DNA from: Thermococcus sp. 21S7
Lineage (GTDB): Archaea; Methanobacteriota_B; Thermococci; Thermococcales; Thermococcaceae
Direction: 5' to 3'
Assembly: GCF_012027615.1 (NCBI RefSeq)
Contig: NZ_SNUT01000001.1
Location: forward strand, 186,001-250,000
Length of the DNA: 64,000 bases
The notes under the pieces were generated by a model. It was not told where the DNA came from. It did no database searches and saw only the letters and a list, made by a program, of their open reading frames with translations. Numbering within the stretch: position 1 is the first letter of the stretch; each line of letters starts with the position of its first letter. The position numbers were made by a program, and so were the translations under genes. Positions 1 through 7,726 of this stretch are shown piece by piece.

Positions 1-448
1 GTCTTCCGTTCTCCAGTACTATCGTTATCCTGTAGTACTCACCGGTGTTTAGGGTGGTCATGACCTTTATCACACCCACCTCGTAGGGATTGAGATACGT
101 TATAGGGTTGCCGCTAACGTCTTGAAAGGTCAGATTGGCGGCGGGGATTAGGTTACCATCGATGAAAACCTGGACGGCATCGGAGCTGAAAGGAATAACC
201 TTCTTCCCGACGTTTTTGATGTAAAACGTGTATGTGTACGGGGTCGTTGTGTTGTCCACTGGTATCGAATTGGGGTCGTTTATTATTGCAAAATCCGTCC
301 TCAGCTGATCAGCGAGCATCTCACCCCTGTCATTTATACCATGGGCTATATCGGTGGTAACGTATGCAAGGGCCCCGGCAACGGTGCCGGCAATTATAAC
401 CGCAACGATGAACATTATGAGCTCACTCGCTGGTCCCCCCGCCGCCAT
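1..448 (-). CDS. flaG: Archaellum protein FlaG (ArlG), 3' end cut by window
   Basis: The visible 149 residues start at an ATG overlapping the flaF stop (TGATG) and run off the left edge, so the C-terminus is missing. Residues about 8-30 form one hydrophobic N-terminal segment (start MAAGGPASELIMFIVAVIIA), followed by a beta-rich extracytoplasmic domain, the layout known for FlaG. In the family FlaG and FlaF bind each other and connect the archaellum motor to the S-layer. Identification rests on this layout and on position directly after flaF; the order flaB-C-D-F-G is the Thermococcales arrangement. Confidence 0.85.
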   Translation of the reverse strand, partial: MAAGGPASELIMFIVAVIIAGTVAGALAYVTTDIAHGINDRGEMLADQLRTDFAIINDPNSIPVDNTTTPYTYTFYIKNVGKKVIPFSSDAVQVFIDGNLIPAANLTFQDVSGNPITYLNPYEVGVIKVMTTLNTGEYYRITIVLENGR

Positions 449-966
449 CAACTCACCTCCGTTGGACAGCCCCTGCTCTGACCATCCAGCAAGACTGCGG
501 TTCCGTTGTAGTGCCAGCTCAGCCTGAGCCAGCATCCATTGGCAAAGATGATCGTGAGATTGTGGAGTTTTCCATCCTCCCCAACGTTAGTCACATTTAG
601 GTTTGCAGTTTCCCCAGGGAGGAGATACGTGTAATTCTCAGCCCACCCGACGTTATCGTCGCTGATGTTGTACAGCGTTACGTAATCACCGTCGTATACT
701 CCGCTCCAGTGCGGCAGGTACTGGGTCTCCCCAGAGTTCTGAACGTAAAGGGTCAGATTGTAGTAACCGCTACCCCATGAAACGGAGCCTAAACTGGCGT
801 TCAGACCGAGCAGGGTGTTGAGTCTTGAAACCTTCAGTTCGTACCAATCATCCTGGGCGGCCCGAACGTTGGAGTAGCTGTTGTCCCATGCGGCATAGAG
901 TGTACTGGCGGCTAGTAAAAATGAAATGAAGATTATCGCTGCACTCGCTGAGACGCTGAAGCCCAT
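448..966 (-). CDS. flaF: Archaellum protein FlaF (ArlF)
   Basis: This 172-residue protein has one N-terminal membrane helix (residues about 5-25, SASAAIIFISFLLAASTLYA) followed by a beta-rich domain with several N-x-S/T sequons, which fits an S-layer-facing location. FlaF is known to form filaments with FlaG and to bind S-layer protein, acting as the archaellum stator. The gene sits between flaD and flaG, overlaps flaG by one base, and has a strong GGGGGG-type ribosome site just upstream of the ATG. Confidence 0.88.
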   Translation of the reverse strand: MGFSVSASAAIIFISFLLAASTLYAAWDNSYSNVRAAQDDWYELKVSRLNTLLGLNASLGSVSWGSGYYNLTLYVQNSGETQYLPHWSGVYDGDYVTLYNISDDNVGWAENYTYLLPGETANLNVTNVGEDGKLHNLTIIFANGCWLRLSWHYNGTAVLLDGQSRGCPTEVS

Positions 967-989
967 AGGCCGCCCCCCTGTGTGGTTCC

Positions 990-2339
990 TCAGATGCCGT
1001 AGAACTCATCGAGAGTCTTCTCCAGTATTTTGATTTCCCTTTCCAGCTTGTCAAGGACGTTCCTGTTGATTTTGAGACCCCTAAGCCTCTCGATGAAGAG
1101 CAGGCTTATGAGGTGGTCCTGAACGGTAAGCTTTTCGGCCGGCTTCCACTCGGGGTCTCTGTGGTGAGGCCTTGTGCCCTTGGCGTAGCGCAGGAGCTGG
1201 TTGAGCACCTCCTCGCTTATCCAGCCAATTTCATAGTAGAACTCAAGGACGCGCTCAAGGTTCTGGATGCCGACCCTGTCGATAAGGAATCCAAGCCACT
1301 TAAGCGCTATCATGGTCGATACTATGTCCTCAGGCAGTTTCTCAAGCCTGGCCTTCCTGGGCTCTTCCTCGAAGAGGAGGGTCGCTATATCCTCGGGAAT
1401 CTGGATTTTCTCGGCCATCTCAACACCACCTTCCTCAACTTTTTCCTCCTCAACAACCTCGTGAGCGGGAACCTCTTCAACCGCCGCCGTGGGGGCGGCC
1501 TCGACTTCTTCAATTTCTTCGGGAACCTCCGGAGCTTCAACTTCCTCAGTTACGGTGACCTCTTCCTCCGGAATAACCTCGGTGACCTCCTCCCCGGCCA
1601 CCTCCGGGAGTTCTTCCGCTTCTTCCACTTCGGGCTTTTCTTCGACCTCTTCAATCTCCACGACCTCTACTGGTGCTTCGACTATTTCCTCCGGCACCTC
1701 TGTGATGGTGACCTCCTCGGGGGCGGCCTCAAGCTCCGCCTGTGCCTTTGCCACCGCCTCTTCGGCCGCGGCCAGTTCCTCTTCACTGACCTCTTCACCC
1801 GCCTCTACCTTCTCCTGGAGTTCCTCAAGCTTCTCCTGAGCCTCTTCTAGTTTCTCAACGGCGGTCTGGGTCTCTACCTTTTCGGCTATCTCCTCCACCT
1901 TCCTGTGGAGTTCATCCAGCTTTTCAGTGATTTCGCTAGGAACTTCCTCCTCTTCGCCTTCGAGCATCTCCTCAAGCTTCTCTATCTTCTCGTGAACCTC
2001 TTCAACCTTCTTTGAAACAGTTTCAGCCTTCTTTTCCTGAACCTCGAACTTGGTGGACTCAAGGGCCTCCACCAGTCTGCTCAGCTGACTGCTGAGATCA
2101 GTGAGCCTCCTGCCCAGCTCATCGACACGCCTGTTGAGCTGCTCGTACTTGGTGGCCTGACTGCCGTAGGTATCGAGCACCTTCTGAATTATCTTCTCCA
2201 GCTGGTCATAGGTCAGGTTCTCCTTCCTGGCTATGAGCTTCTCCCTGAGGTCGTTGATGACTACCGTTGGAACCTTGCCCTTCAGTTCGGCAAGCTTTGC
2301 GTTGATGTCTGCCTCGGTGACGAGCCTTGCCATTTCCAT
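990..2339 (-). CDS. flaD: Archaellum protein FlaD/E with long acidic linker
   Basis: This 449-residue archaellum switch-complex protein has three parts. Residues 1-110 are helical with heptad-like spacing. Residues about 110-310 are dominated by Glu, Val, Pro and Ala. From about residue 314 (IPEDIATLLF) to the end lies the conserved FlaD/E domain. In Euryarchaeota, FlaC/D/E link chemotaxis (CheF) to the motor. The ATG at 2339 is preferred because GAGGTG lies 6 bases upstream; an internal ATG two codons later is possible. It directly follows flaC. The acidic middle is longer than in short FlaD/E proteins. Confidence 0.87.
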   Translation of the reverse strand: MEMARLVTEADINAKLAELKGKVPTVVINDLREKLIARKENLTYDQLEKIIQKVLDTYGSQATKYEQLNRRVDELGRRLTDLSSQLSRLVEALESTKFEVQEKKAETVSKKVEEVHEKIEKLEEMLEGEEEEVPSEITEKLDELHRKVEEIAEKVETQTAVEKLEEAQEKLEELQEKVEAGEEVSEEELAAAEEAVAKAQAELEAAPEEVTITEVPEEIVEAPVEVVEIEEVEEKPEVEEAEELPEVAGEEVTEVIPEEEVTVTEEVEAPEVPEEIEEVEAAPTAAVEEVPAHEVVEEEKVEEGGVEMAEKIQIPEDIATLLFEEEPRKARLEKLPEDIVSTMIALKWLGFLIDRVGIQNLERVLEFYYEIGWISEEVLNQLLRYAKGTRPHHRDPEWKPAEKLTVQDHLISLLFIERLRGLKINRNVLDKLEREIKILEKTLDEFYGI

Positions 2340-2342
2340 GCC

Positions 2343-2813
2343 TCACACCTCCGCGAGCACCTCGTAGATTATAGAGTCGAGGTCAACACCATACCCCGCG
2401 AGCACCTTGATGTCGTTTTTTATCTGTGCAAGTTCCAGCTTTAAGTCTTCCAGTTCCTTCCTGAGGTCCTGTATCTCGCTGGTGAGCGGGCTTTCCTGAC
2501 TCATCTGCTCCTTGAAGGGATTTATCTCCTGGCTGATAACCTCATAGAGCATCATGACGTCCTTGATGGTCTTGTCAAGTCGGTCTATGTCATCCCTGAG
2601 CTCCTGCATCTGCTTCTTGATGGTATCAACGCTTATCTTTATCCTCGGAATGTCGTTCTCTATCTCGTTGATTCTTTCCAGTATCTGGGTTATCTGCTCG
2701 TTCTCTTCCCTCTGCTCAACACGCTCTTCGAGCTCCTCCTCGAACACTGGTTCCTCGGCCACCTCTTCCTTGGGTTTTTTCTTGAACAATGATGAAAGGA
2801 ACTCTAGCGCCAC
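2343..2813 (-). CDS. flaC: Archaellum protein FlaC
   Basis: This 156-residue soluble protein has a basic start (MALEFLSSLFKKKPKEE), an acidic stretch, and then long amphipathic helices (residues about 40-145) typical of FlaC coiled coils. It is the cytoplasmic partner of FlaD/E in the switch complex under the motor. The start is GTG at 2813, the only in-frame choice with a purine-rich site (GGGGGA) upstream. It lies between the last archaellin and flaD with only 3 bases to flaD, so co-translation is likely. Confidence 0.85.
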   Translation of the reverse strand: MALEFLSSLFKKKPKEEVAEEPVFEEELEERVEQREENEQITQILERINEIENDIPRIKISVDTIKKQMQELRDDIDRLDKTIKDVMMLYEVISQEINPFKEQMSQESPLTSEIQDLRKELEDLKLELAQIKNDIKVLAGYGVDLDSIIYEVLAEV

Positions 2814-2826
2814 TAACCATCCCCCC

Positions 2827-3621
2827 TCACTGGAGCTCCATTATGTTCTCTGTATATGTCGATGGCGTGGTGAAGTCGATAACGCCGCCGGCGCCGTTTT
2901 CTGGTATAACCTTTCCGGTGACCTTCGTGGCCGGTGGGATTCCGAAGCCGTTGGTGGGGTTGGTGTCCTTGTCGAAGGGCAGGGCCCAGAGCATTATGGC
3001 GGCTATGTCCCCCCAGTTCATCGTCGGGTTTTCGTAGTTCTCCGCGAGGCTTCCGTCGCCGTCCTGAACAACGGCTATTCCAAAGAGCATGTGTCCACCG
3101 GAGGTTGCGTTGTAGAGGTTCTGCCATACGTCGGAAACGTTAGTAACCGTGGTCAACCCAACCGCACCGCTCCCGTATGGCTTCAGCTTAGAATCGTACT
3201 CGAAGATGTCCCTGATGTCCCCATTGTAGTGGAAGTAGCTGGCGTTTACGCTGGACCCGAGGTTGCCGTCTTTGTTGGAGTCAAAGTACCTGAAGACAGC
3301 CATCTTGGAGCCGTCGCTGAGGACGACCTTGACCTTCGAGAGGTCGATTCCTCCGGAGCCTGCATTCGGACTGACGTAGATGACCATCCTGGTTATATTG
3401 CTCACGGCCGGAGGACTCCCGTTGATGTAGCCGTAAACGTTCATTACCTTTATTCCGCTCGCTACCTCCTGAGTCGTCTGCCTGCCCGTGGCCATGGCTT
3501 TCTGCTGGAGATAGCCGCTGGTGCTTATGAGCACTCCTGCAGCCACCGCTGCCACGAGTACCATGGCTATGAAGACGATGAGCGTGCCGATGCCAATAGC
3601 CCCACGCATCCTAACGGGCAT
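2827..3621 (-). CDS. flaB4: Archaellin FlaB, fourth copy (longest)
   Basis: A 264-residue archaellin with the class III signal [18 protein letters not shown], cut by the prepilin-type peptidase after Gly. The following hydrophobic helix builds the filament core and the remainder forms the surface domain. Several N-x-S/T sequons suggest glycosylation. It is about 45-50 residues longer than the other three copies, with an insertion in the outer domain (around residues 90-190), so it may be a minor or special-position subunit. An ATG at 3621 was chosen over the preceding GTG at 3624. The number is by order from the promoter. Confidence 0.9.
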   Translation of the reverse strand: MPVRMRGAIGIGTLIVFIAMVLVAAVAAGVLISTSGYLQQKAMATGRQTTQEVASGIKVMNVYGYINGSPPAVSNITRMVIYVSPNAGSGGIDLSKVKVVLSDGSKMAVFRYFDSNKDGNLGSSVNASYFHYNGDIRDIFEYDSKLKPYGSGAVGLTTVTNVSDVWQNLYNATSGGHMLFGIAVVQDGDGSLAENYENPTMNWGDIAAIMLWALPFDKDTNPTNGFGIPPATKVTGKVIPENGAGGVIDFTTPSTYTENIMELQ

Positions 3622-3635
3622 CACCCTTCACCCCC

Positions 3636-4304
3636 TCACTGTAACACCATCACCTTAGAGTTGTACGTGGCCGGGGTCGCGAAGTCTATGACGCCTGCGG
3701 CGCCGACCTCGGGTATGACCTTACCCACTATCTTCGTTGCAGGAGGAATACCCGGATTGTTGTTTTCGTCCCTGAAGACCACGGTTTTCAGGAGGAGCGC
3801 CACTATGTCACCCCACTCCAGGGTGGGATGGTTGACGTCCATCTCGTTGGCACTGTCGTGGATAACGGCTATTGCAAAGCTTGTGTTGCCCAGGGTGGTG
3901 TTGTTCCACACCTCCGTTGATATGTTGCCGCTGTTGAACAGATCATCTATGACGCCCCTGTAAAGTATCCCGCTGTAGTTATAGACGACGAGTCTAATCC
4001 CGTCGCTGAGGACAACCTTAACGTTGCTGAGGTCGATACCTTCACTCCCCGAGTTGGGGGCTATGAATATGGCCATCTTTTGGATGTTGCCCTTGCTCGG
4101 CGGGGTGGCGTTCGTATATCCGTAGATGTTAATGACTTTTATTCCGCTCGCTACCTCCTGAGTCGTCTGCCTGCCAGCCGCCTGAGCCTTCTGCTCAAGG
4201 TAGCCGGCGGTACCGATGATGACTCCGGCCGCCACTGCAGCTACAAGTACCATGGCTATGAAGACGATGAGCGTGCCGATGCCTATTGCACCCTTCCTCC
4301 GCAT
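3636..4304 (-). CDS. flaB3: Archaellin FlaB, third copy
   Basis: This 222-residue archaellin starts [20 protein letters not shown], with the processing site after KG and the conserved hydrophobic helix to about residue 35. The C-terminal motif A(A/P)GVIDF.TP.TY is shared with the other copies. Its helix-proximal segment (EVASGIKV) is closer to the fourth copy than to copies one and two, so the four genes form two pairs. It is followed 14 bases later by the fourth copy. Confidence 0.9.
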   Translation of the reverse strand: MRRKGAIGIGTLIVFIAMVLVAAVAAGVIIGTAGYLEQKAQAAGRQTTQEVASGIKVINIYGYTNATPPSKGNIQKMAIFIAPNSGSEGIDLSNVKVVLSDGIRLVVYNYSGILYRGVIDDLFNSGNISTEVWNNTTLGNTSFAIAVIHDSANEMDVNHPTLEWGDIVALLLKTVVFRDENNNPGIPPATKIVGKVIPEVGAAGVIDFATPATYNSKVMVLQ

Positions 4305-4361
4305 TGGCTATCACCCCCTAAAAATCTTCAAAGAACGAAAAGGGAAAGGGCCCAGAAGGAG

Positions 4362-4997
4362 TCACTGGAGGTCGACGATGTCCGTGGTGTAGGTGCTTGG
4401 CGTGGTGAAGTCGATGACACCCGGAGCACCGAACTCCGGAATAACCTTTCCGGTAATGTGGGTTCTCACTGGGATACCGTTGTTGTTATTGTAGAGGGCC
4501 TGCTTAACGTCAACGAGCAGGGCGGCTATGTCACCCTTGTTGAGGGTGGTACCGTCGATGGCGGACTTATCGTAGTCCTGTATCACGAGCGCCACATAGT
4601 AGTCACTGTCGGCGTTGGTCCAGAAGCTGGTGGAGAACACATTCGACGTGTTGGTACCGTCCTGGCTCTCCTTGTACTTGAGGTAGACCTGGGTCTCGTT
4701 GTTGGCGATGAGGATCTTGGTGTTGTTGAGGTCTATTCCGGCGCTGCCAGCGTTCGGAGTAACGTAAATGGCAAGCTTGTCAATGTAATCTCCACTGACG
4801 TGTCCGGTAACCCTCATGACCTGTATTCCGCTGGCGACCTGCTCGGTGCTGGCCCTACCAGTGCTGGAAGCCTTCTGCTGCAGGTAGCCGCTCGTGTTGA
4901 TAAGCACTGCCGCGGCAACGGCGGCAACGAGCACCATGGCTATGAAGACTATAAGGGTACCGATACCAACGGCACCCCTCTTCTTAACGAGCCTCAT
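4362..4997 (-). CDS. flaB2: Archaellin FlaB, second copy
   Basis: This 211-residue archaellin begins [19 protein letters not shown] with the standard class III cleavage site. The core helix and the [17 protein letters not shown]-terminus are nearly identical to the first copy, while the middle (residues about 70-160) differs. Blocks of DNA are identical to the first copy over more than 50 bases at a time (for example 4861-4919 against 5526-5584), pointing to recent duplication or gene conversion. It lies 14 bases after copy one; a gap of 57 bases separates it from copy three. Confidence 0.92.
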   Translation of the reverse strand: MRLVKKRGAVGIGTLIVFIAMVLVAAVAAAVLINTSGYLQQKASSTGRASTEQVASGIQVMRVTGHVSGDYIDKLAIYVTPNAGSAGIDLNNTKILIANNETQVYLKYKESQDGTNTSNVFSTSFWTNADSDYYVALVIQDYDKSAIDGTTLNKGDIAALLVDVKQALYNNNNGIPVRTHITGKVIPEFGAPGVIDFTTPSTYTTDIVDLQ

Positions 4998-5011
4998 TCA
5001 CACCACCTCCC

Positions 5012-5662
5012 TCACTGCAGGTTCACTATGGCGGTCGTGTAGGTGCTTGGCGTGGTGAAGTCGATGACACCCGGAGCACCAAACTCCGGAACGACCTGTC
5101 CGGTGATGTGGGTCCTGACGGGTATTGCATTGCTGAAGAGGTCCTTAACATCAACGGTGAGGACGACTATGTCTCCCGAGTTCATGGTCGGGGAGGTCTT
5201 CTGAACACTGCCGTCGTAGTCCTGGATGACTATGATACCGAAGTTGGTCTTGTAAGTGCTGTTCGGCCACGCGCTGGCGGTGAATATGCTGTTGTTACCG
5301 TTGTCGTAGAGGTTGAGGCTGGAGTTGTACTTAAGAACTGCCTGGGCACTTCCGTTGCTGAGGATTATCTTGGTGTTGCTGAGGTCTATTCCGGCGCTGC
5401 CAGCGTTCGGAGTAACGTAAATGGCAAGCTTGGTTATTCCCTTGGGTGTGACACTATCATTGTAGTATCCAACAACCTGCATGACCTGTATTCCGCTAGC
5501 GACCTGCTCAGTGCTCTCCCTGCCCGTGCTGGAAGCCTTCTGCTGCAGGTAGCCGCTCGTGTTGATAAGCACTGCCGCGGCAACCGCCGCCACTAGAACC
5601 ATGGCTATAAACACAATCAGGGTGCCTATACCTACAGCACCTCTCCTGGTCCTGACCTTCAT
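5012..5662 (-). CDS. flaB1: Archaellin FlaB1, promoter-proximal major filament protein
   Basis: A 216-residue archaellin with signal [19 protein letters not shown] and core helix to about residue 40; the rest is the exposed domain with N-x-S/T sequons. As the first gene behind the promoter it is the likely major filament subunit, as reported for the first archaellin gene of other Thermococcales. The ATG at 5662 has a GGGGGTGCG ribosome site upstream. Archaellins are exported and added at the filament base by FlaI/FlaJ, which lie outside this window. Confidence 0.92.
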   Translation of the reverse strand: MKVRTRRGAVGIGTLIVFIAMVLVAAVAAAVLINTSGYLQQKASSTGRESTEQVASGIQVMQVVGYYNDSVTPKGITKLAIYVTPNAGSAGIDLSNTKIILSNGSAQAVLKYNSSLNLYDNGNNSIFTASAWPNSTYKTNFGIIVIQDYDGSVQKTSPTMNSGDIVVLTVDVKDLFSNAIPVRTHITGQVVPEFGAPGVIDFTTPSTYTTAIVNLQ

Positions 5663-5710
5663 CTACCACGCACCCCCTGGGGGTTCTTTGCGTTGGAAAT
5701 TACGTTGGTC

Positions 5711-5720
5711 CAATATAAAG
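5711..5720 (-). promoter_or_regulatory. TATA box of the archaellum operon
   Basis: Read on the minus strand, CTTTATATTG follows the purine-rich AAAAAAGGC, a good TATA with BRE. It lies about 50 bases before the flaB1 ATG, leaving a short leader that carries a strong ribosome site. No other promoter is obvious until flaG, so the eight genes are probably one transcription unit. Confidence 0.7.
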
Positions 5721-5740
5721 GCCTTTTTTGTTTTTAGTAG

Positions 5741-5776
5741 TGTAGGTGGTTGTGTAGGTACATATGTAGGTACAGC
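5741..5776. repeat. Three 12-bp-period direct repeats upstream of the archaellum promoter
   Basis: TGTAGGT begins at 5741, 5753 and 5765, an exact 12-bp period. The second and third copies extend to TGTAGGTACA and the block includes TACATA. The block ends about 20 bp upstream of the operon TATA box, where an activator would bind. TACATA-like motifs upstream of fla promoters are known sites for EarA in Methanococcus; whether an EarA relative acts here is inference. Confidence 0.55.
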
Positions 5777-6220
5777 ACTCATCCCTCCGGGGCAAAGTCC
5801 CATATCGGGTGTTTGAGAGGACAGGAAGTTTTTGAGAAAAGCTTCACCAAAGAAACTTTGCCCGCGCAAAGTTTCCTAACGTGGAGAAGTATCACTTCGG
5901 TGGGTTTGAGAGTACAGGAAGCTTTTAGAAAAAAGCTTGACCAAAAGTTTGTAGCTCATCACAGAGAACGCTCCTGTAACCGATTTTATTCCCCAAGTGC
6001 CCATTTTCAAGCGAGAACACTTCGAAGAAACCATTGAACATGGTTTGCTCTCCATTGACGCCCTCCGGGCGTCGATTTAAAGGTTAAACCCTCACCAGGG
6101 GAGCAATTGAAAAGTTCTCACAATTAAACTTGGCCAGTAACGAAGAAAATCACTCGAAATTTAGCCTTTCAAAAGGAGCTACCAACTTTTGATGAAACTT
6201 TTGCTTGGCAAAAGTTTCTG
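5777..6220. other. Gene-free, hairpin-rich stretch between archaellum promoter and tRNA-Leu
   Basis: No convincing gene was found. Visible structures: a perfect 10-bp inverted repeat GAAACTTTGC/GCAAAGTTTC at 5852-5875; hairpin ACCAT/ATGGT at 6030-6044; GACGCCC-TCC-GGGCGTC at 6057-6073, nested inside TTGCTCTCC (6045-6053)/GGGGAGCAA (6098-6106, one mismatch); and a perfect 11-bp inverted repeat GAAACTTTTGC/GCAAAAGTTTC at 6194-6218. Two degenerate copies of a roughly 45-base unit (TTGAGAGNACAGGAAG...) start near 5814 and 5907. This could be degraded mobile DNA or an untranslated RNA; coding ORFs here look spurious. Confidence 0.5.
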
Positions 6221-6308
6221 TGGTGCGGGGGACGGGATTTGAACCCGCGAACCCCTACGGGACGGGACCCTAAATCCCGCGCCTTTGGCCAGGCTCGGCA
6301 ACCCCCGC
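6221..6308 (-). tRNA. tRNA-Leu (anticodon TAG)
   Basis: The minus strand folds as a class II tRNA. Acceptor stem GCGGGGG (6308-6302) pairs with CCCCCGC (6231-6225), then discriminator A and encoded CCA (6223-6221). The anticodon loop is TTTAGGG, giving TAG. A long variable arm (around CCGTAGGGG) and T-loop GGTTCAAATCC are present. No intron is seen. A likely TATA element (TTTTTAAAG on the minus strand, 6332-6340) precedes it. A perfect hairpin at 6194-6218 lies just past the 3' end. Confidence 0.95.
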
Positions 6309-6354
6309 GCGGATTGAACTTCTCCCCGGCGCTTTAAAAACTTTGAGGGGAAAG

Positions 6355-6398
6355 GCTTATAAGGACGTAAAGGAAGCTTTACGTAAAGGGAACTTTAC
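6355..6398 (+). promoter_or_regulatory. Promoter with tandem palindromic operator
   Basis: A TATA element (GCTTATAA, 6355-6362) is followed by two abutting 16-bp imperfect palindromes: GTAAAGGAAGCTTTAC (6367-6382) and GTAAAGGGAACTTTAC (6383-6398), each GTAAAG-N4-CTTTAC. They cover the expected start of transcription and end 11 bases before the first ATG, so a protein bound here would block transcription. The third gene of the operon encodes an XRE regulator, the obvious candidate for autorepression (inference). Confidence 0.7.
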
Positions 6399-6409
6399 AT
6401 GGTGAGAGC

Positions 6410-6790
6410 ATGGAGAGATGGAGAATCCTGGGCTACGCGATTCCGGCAACCACGACCGCGTTACTGGTCGTGGCGCTGGGGATTGGAAGCATTGCACTGG
6501 CTTTTGGCGTCCTGGCGGCGGCAATCGCGGTTTCGTTCCTCTACGCTGACTGGCTCAAAAAACGCGGAGAGGTTATAAGTGACGAGAGAACGCTCCGCAT
6601 CGAGGAGATGGCCTCACGGAGAACCCTCCAGGTGCTGGTACTGGCTCTAGCATTTGCGGTTGTGGTGCTTTCTGTTCTCTCCGAAAAGGACTCTGCTCTA
6701 AGAAGTGCATACTACCTGGCCCTTGGTCTGATGGTTCTGACCTCAATCCTCAAGCTGTACCTTAAGCATCACTACGCGAGGGTGATGTGA
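6410..6790 (+). CDS. DUF2178 family membrane protein, first copy
   Basis: A 126-residue integral membrane protein with two helices near the N-terminus (residues about 8-45), a cytosolic loop with the DUF2178 signature (ISDERTLRIEEMASRRT), and two more helices (about 75-115). Its function is unknown; the family is often encoded next to a small XRE regulator, as here. It is first in an operon with a paralogue, the regulator and an ABC exporter. Its stop abuts the GTG of the next gene. The ATG at 6410 has GGTGAG upstream. Confidence 0.75.
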   Translation: MERWRILGYAIPATTTALLVVALGIGSIALAFGVLAAAIAVSFLYADWLKKRGEVISDERTLRIEEMASRRTLQVLVLALAFAVVVLSVLSEKDSALRSAYYLALGLMVLTSILKLYLKHHYARVM

Positions 6791-7159
6791 GTGAAGTCCA
6801 GCTACGAAGGCCTGCTCGCCGGATTAATCGCCATGATAGTCATCGGCCTTGCATACTCAACCAAGTCGGGAAGGGCATCCCTAGCCGTGGGGATATTCCT
6901 CCTGAGCGTTCTCCTGGTCTACGCCCTGAACAGGTACTACAACTCCAGGGTGGGACGGATAGAAGACGAGAGAACCGAGCTGATAAGCGTCAAAAGCACG
7001 AGGAACGCATTCGCTGTAGTCAGCATAGTCCTCTTTGCCGAATACCTGTGGGAATACTCAAACGGAAACACGGAAACCGCCACAAAGTTGCTGATTCCGC
7101 TCGCGCTTGGTGTGGTTGCCCTCGTGGTCTCGCAGTACCACTACGAACGGGTGATGTGA
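6791..7159 (+). CDS. DUF2178 family membrane protein, second copy
   Basis: This 122-residue paralogue of the preceding protein has the same plan: two N-terminal helices, loop RIEDERTELISVKSTRNAF matching the DUF2178 loop, and two C-terminal helices. It starts at GTG immediately after the upstream TGA. Both copies end in YERVM/YARVM followed by TGA-GTG, so the second looks like a tandem duplication that kept the junction. Function unknown; perhaps a partner of the ABC exporter or a sensor for the regulator (inference). Confidence 0.75.
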   Translation: MKSSYEGLLAGLIAMIVIGLAYSTKSGRASLAVGIFLLSVLLVYALNRYYNSRVGRIEDERTELISVKSTRNAFAVVSIVLFAEYLWEYSNGNTETATKLLIPLALGVVALVVSQYHYERVM

Positions 7160-7369
7160 GTGAAGAACCGCCTGCGTGAGCTGAGAGAGGCAATGGGACT
7201 GACGCAGGAGGAGCTGGCGAAAACCCTCGGGGTTACGAGACAGACGATAATAGCCATCGAGAAGGGGAGATATGACCCCTCCTTGAGGCTGGCGTTCAGG
7301 ATAGCCCGCTTTTTCGGCGTTAAAATCGAGGACGTGTTCATATACGGGGGTGAGGGAAATGAACGTTAA
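7160..7369 (+). CDS. XRE-family transcriptional regulator
   Basis: A 69-residue protein consisting of one helix-turn-helix domain: [20 protein letters not shown] is helix one and two, [18 protein letters not shown] the recognition region. This is the short YozG/Cro-type regulator class (COG1476). The GTG start abuts the previous stop. It probably controls its own operon through the tandem GTAAAG-N4-CTTTAC sites at 6367-6398; that link is inference from position and symmetry. The 3' end overlaps the start of the next gene. Confidence 0.9.
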   Translation: MKNRLRELREAMGLTQEELAKTLGVTRQTIIAIEKGRYDPSLRLAFRIARFFGVKIEDVFIYGGEGNER

Positions 7370-7726
7370 GAAGACCGCCGGGGGACTGGTCTACTTCCTG
7401 GGGGTGGCACTGGGGATGCTCAGACCGCCCGTTGAAAGGCTCGCCTGCATGAAGCTCCCCAGCGGAGAGGTCTGCAGGGGAATAAACACGCCGCTGCTCC
7501 TCATCGAGTTCGGCCTCATAATGGCCGGCGCCCTCCTCATCGGACTCGGGCACCGGTTCAAGAACGGGCACGAACTGAACGGATGGCTCGGGGTGACAAC
7601 GGGCATCGGCATGCCATAATCGGCGGTTACGCAGGGATAAAAGAGCTCTTTGCATTTGGTGTGGTGCTTGCCACCATTGGACTGCTCGTGTACAAGCTGG
7701 GGGTGAGGCGCAATGCCCATGGTTGA
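7359..7726 (+). pseudogene. Small membrane protein, apparently frameshifted
   Basis: An ORF from ATG 7359 (GGTGAG upstream) encodes two helices and stops at 7619 after GHELNGWLGVTTGIGMP. Another frame continues with AIIGGYAGIKELFAFGVVLATIGLLV, a clear third membrane helix, and stops at 7724-7726 overlapping the ABC ATPase start, which is the normal operon junction. The simplest reading is one gene of about 120 residues broken by a one-base change somewhere near 7560-7620, by mutation or sequencing error. Function unknown. Confidence 0.6.

Noticed and set aside
1113-1850. Plus-strand frames opposite flaD
   Set aside because: They arise from the repetitive Glu/Val/Pro codons of FlaD and read as low-complexity Leu/Phe- or Ser-rich sequence.
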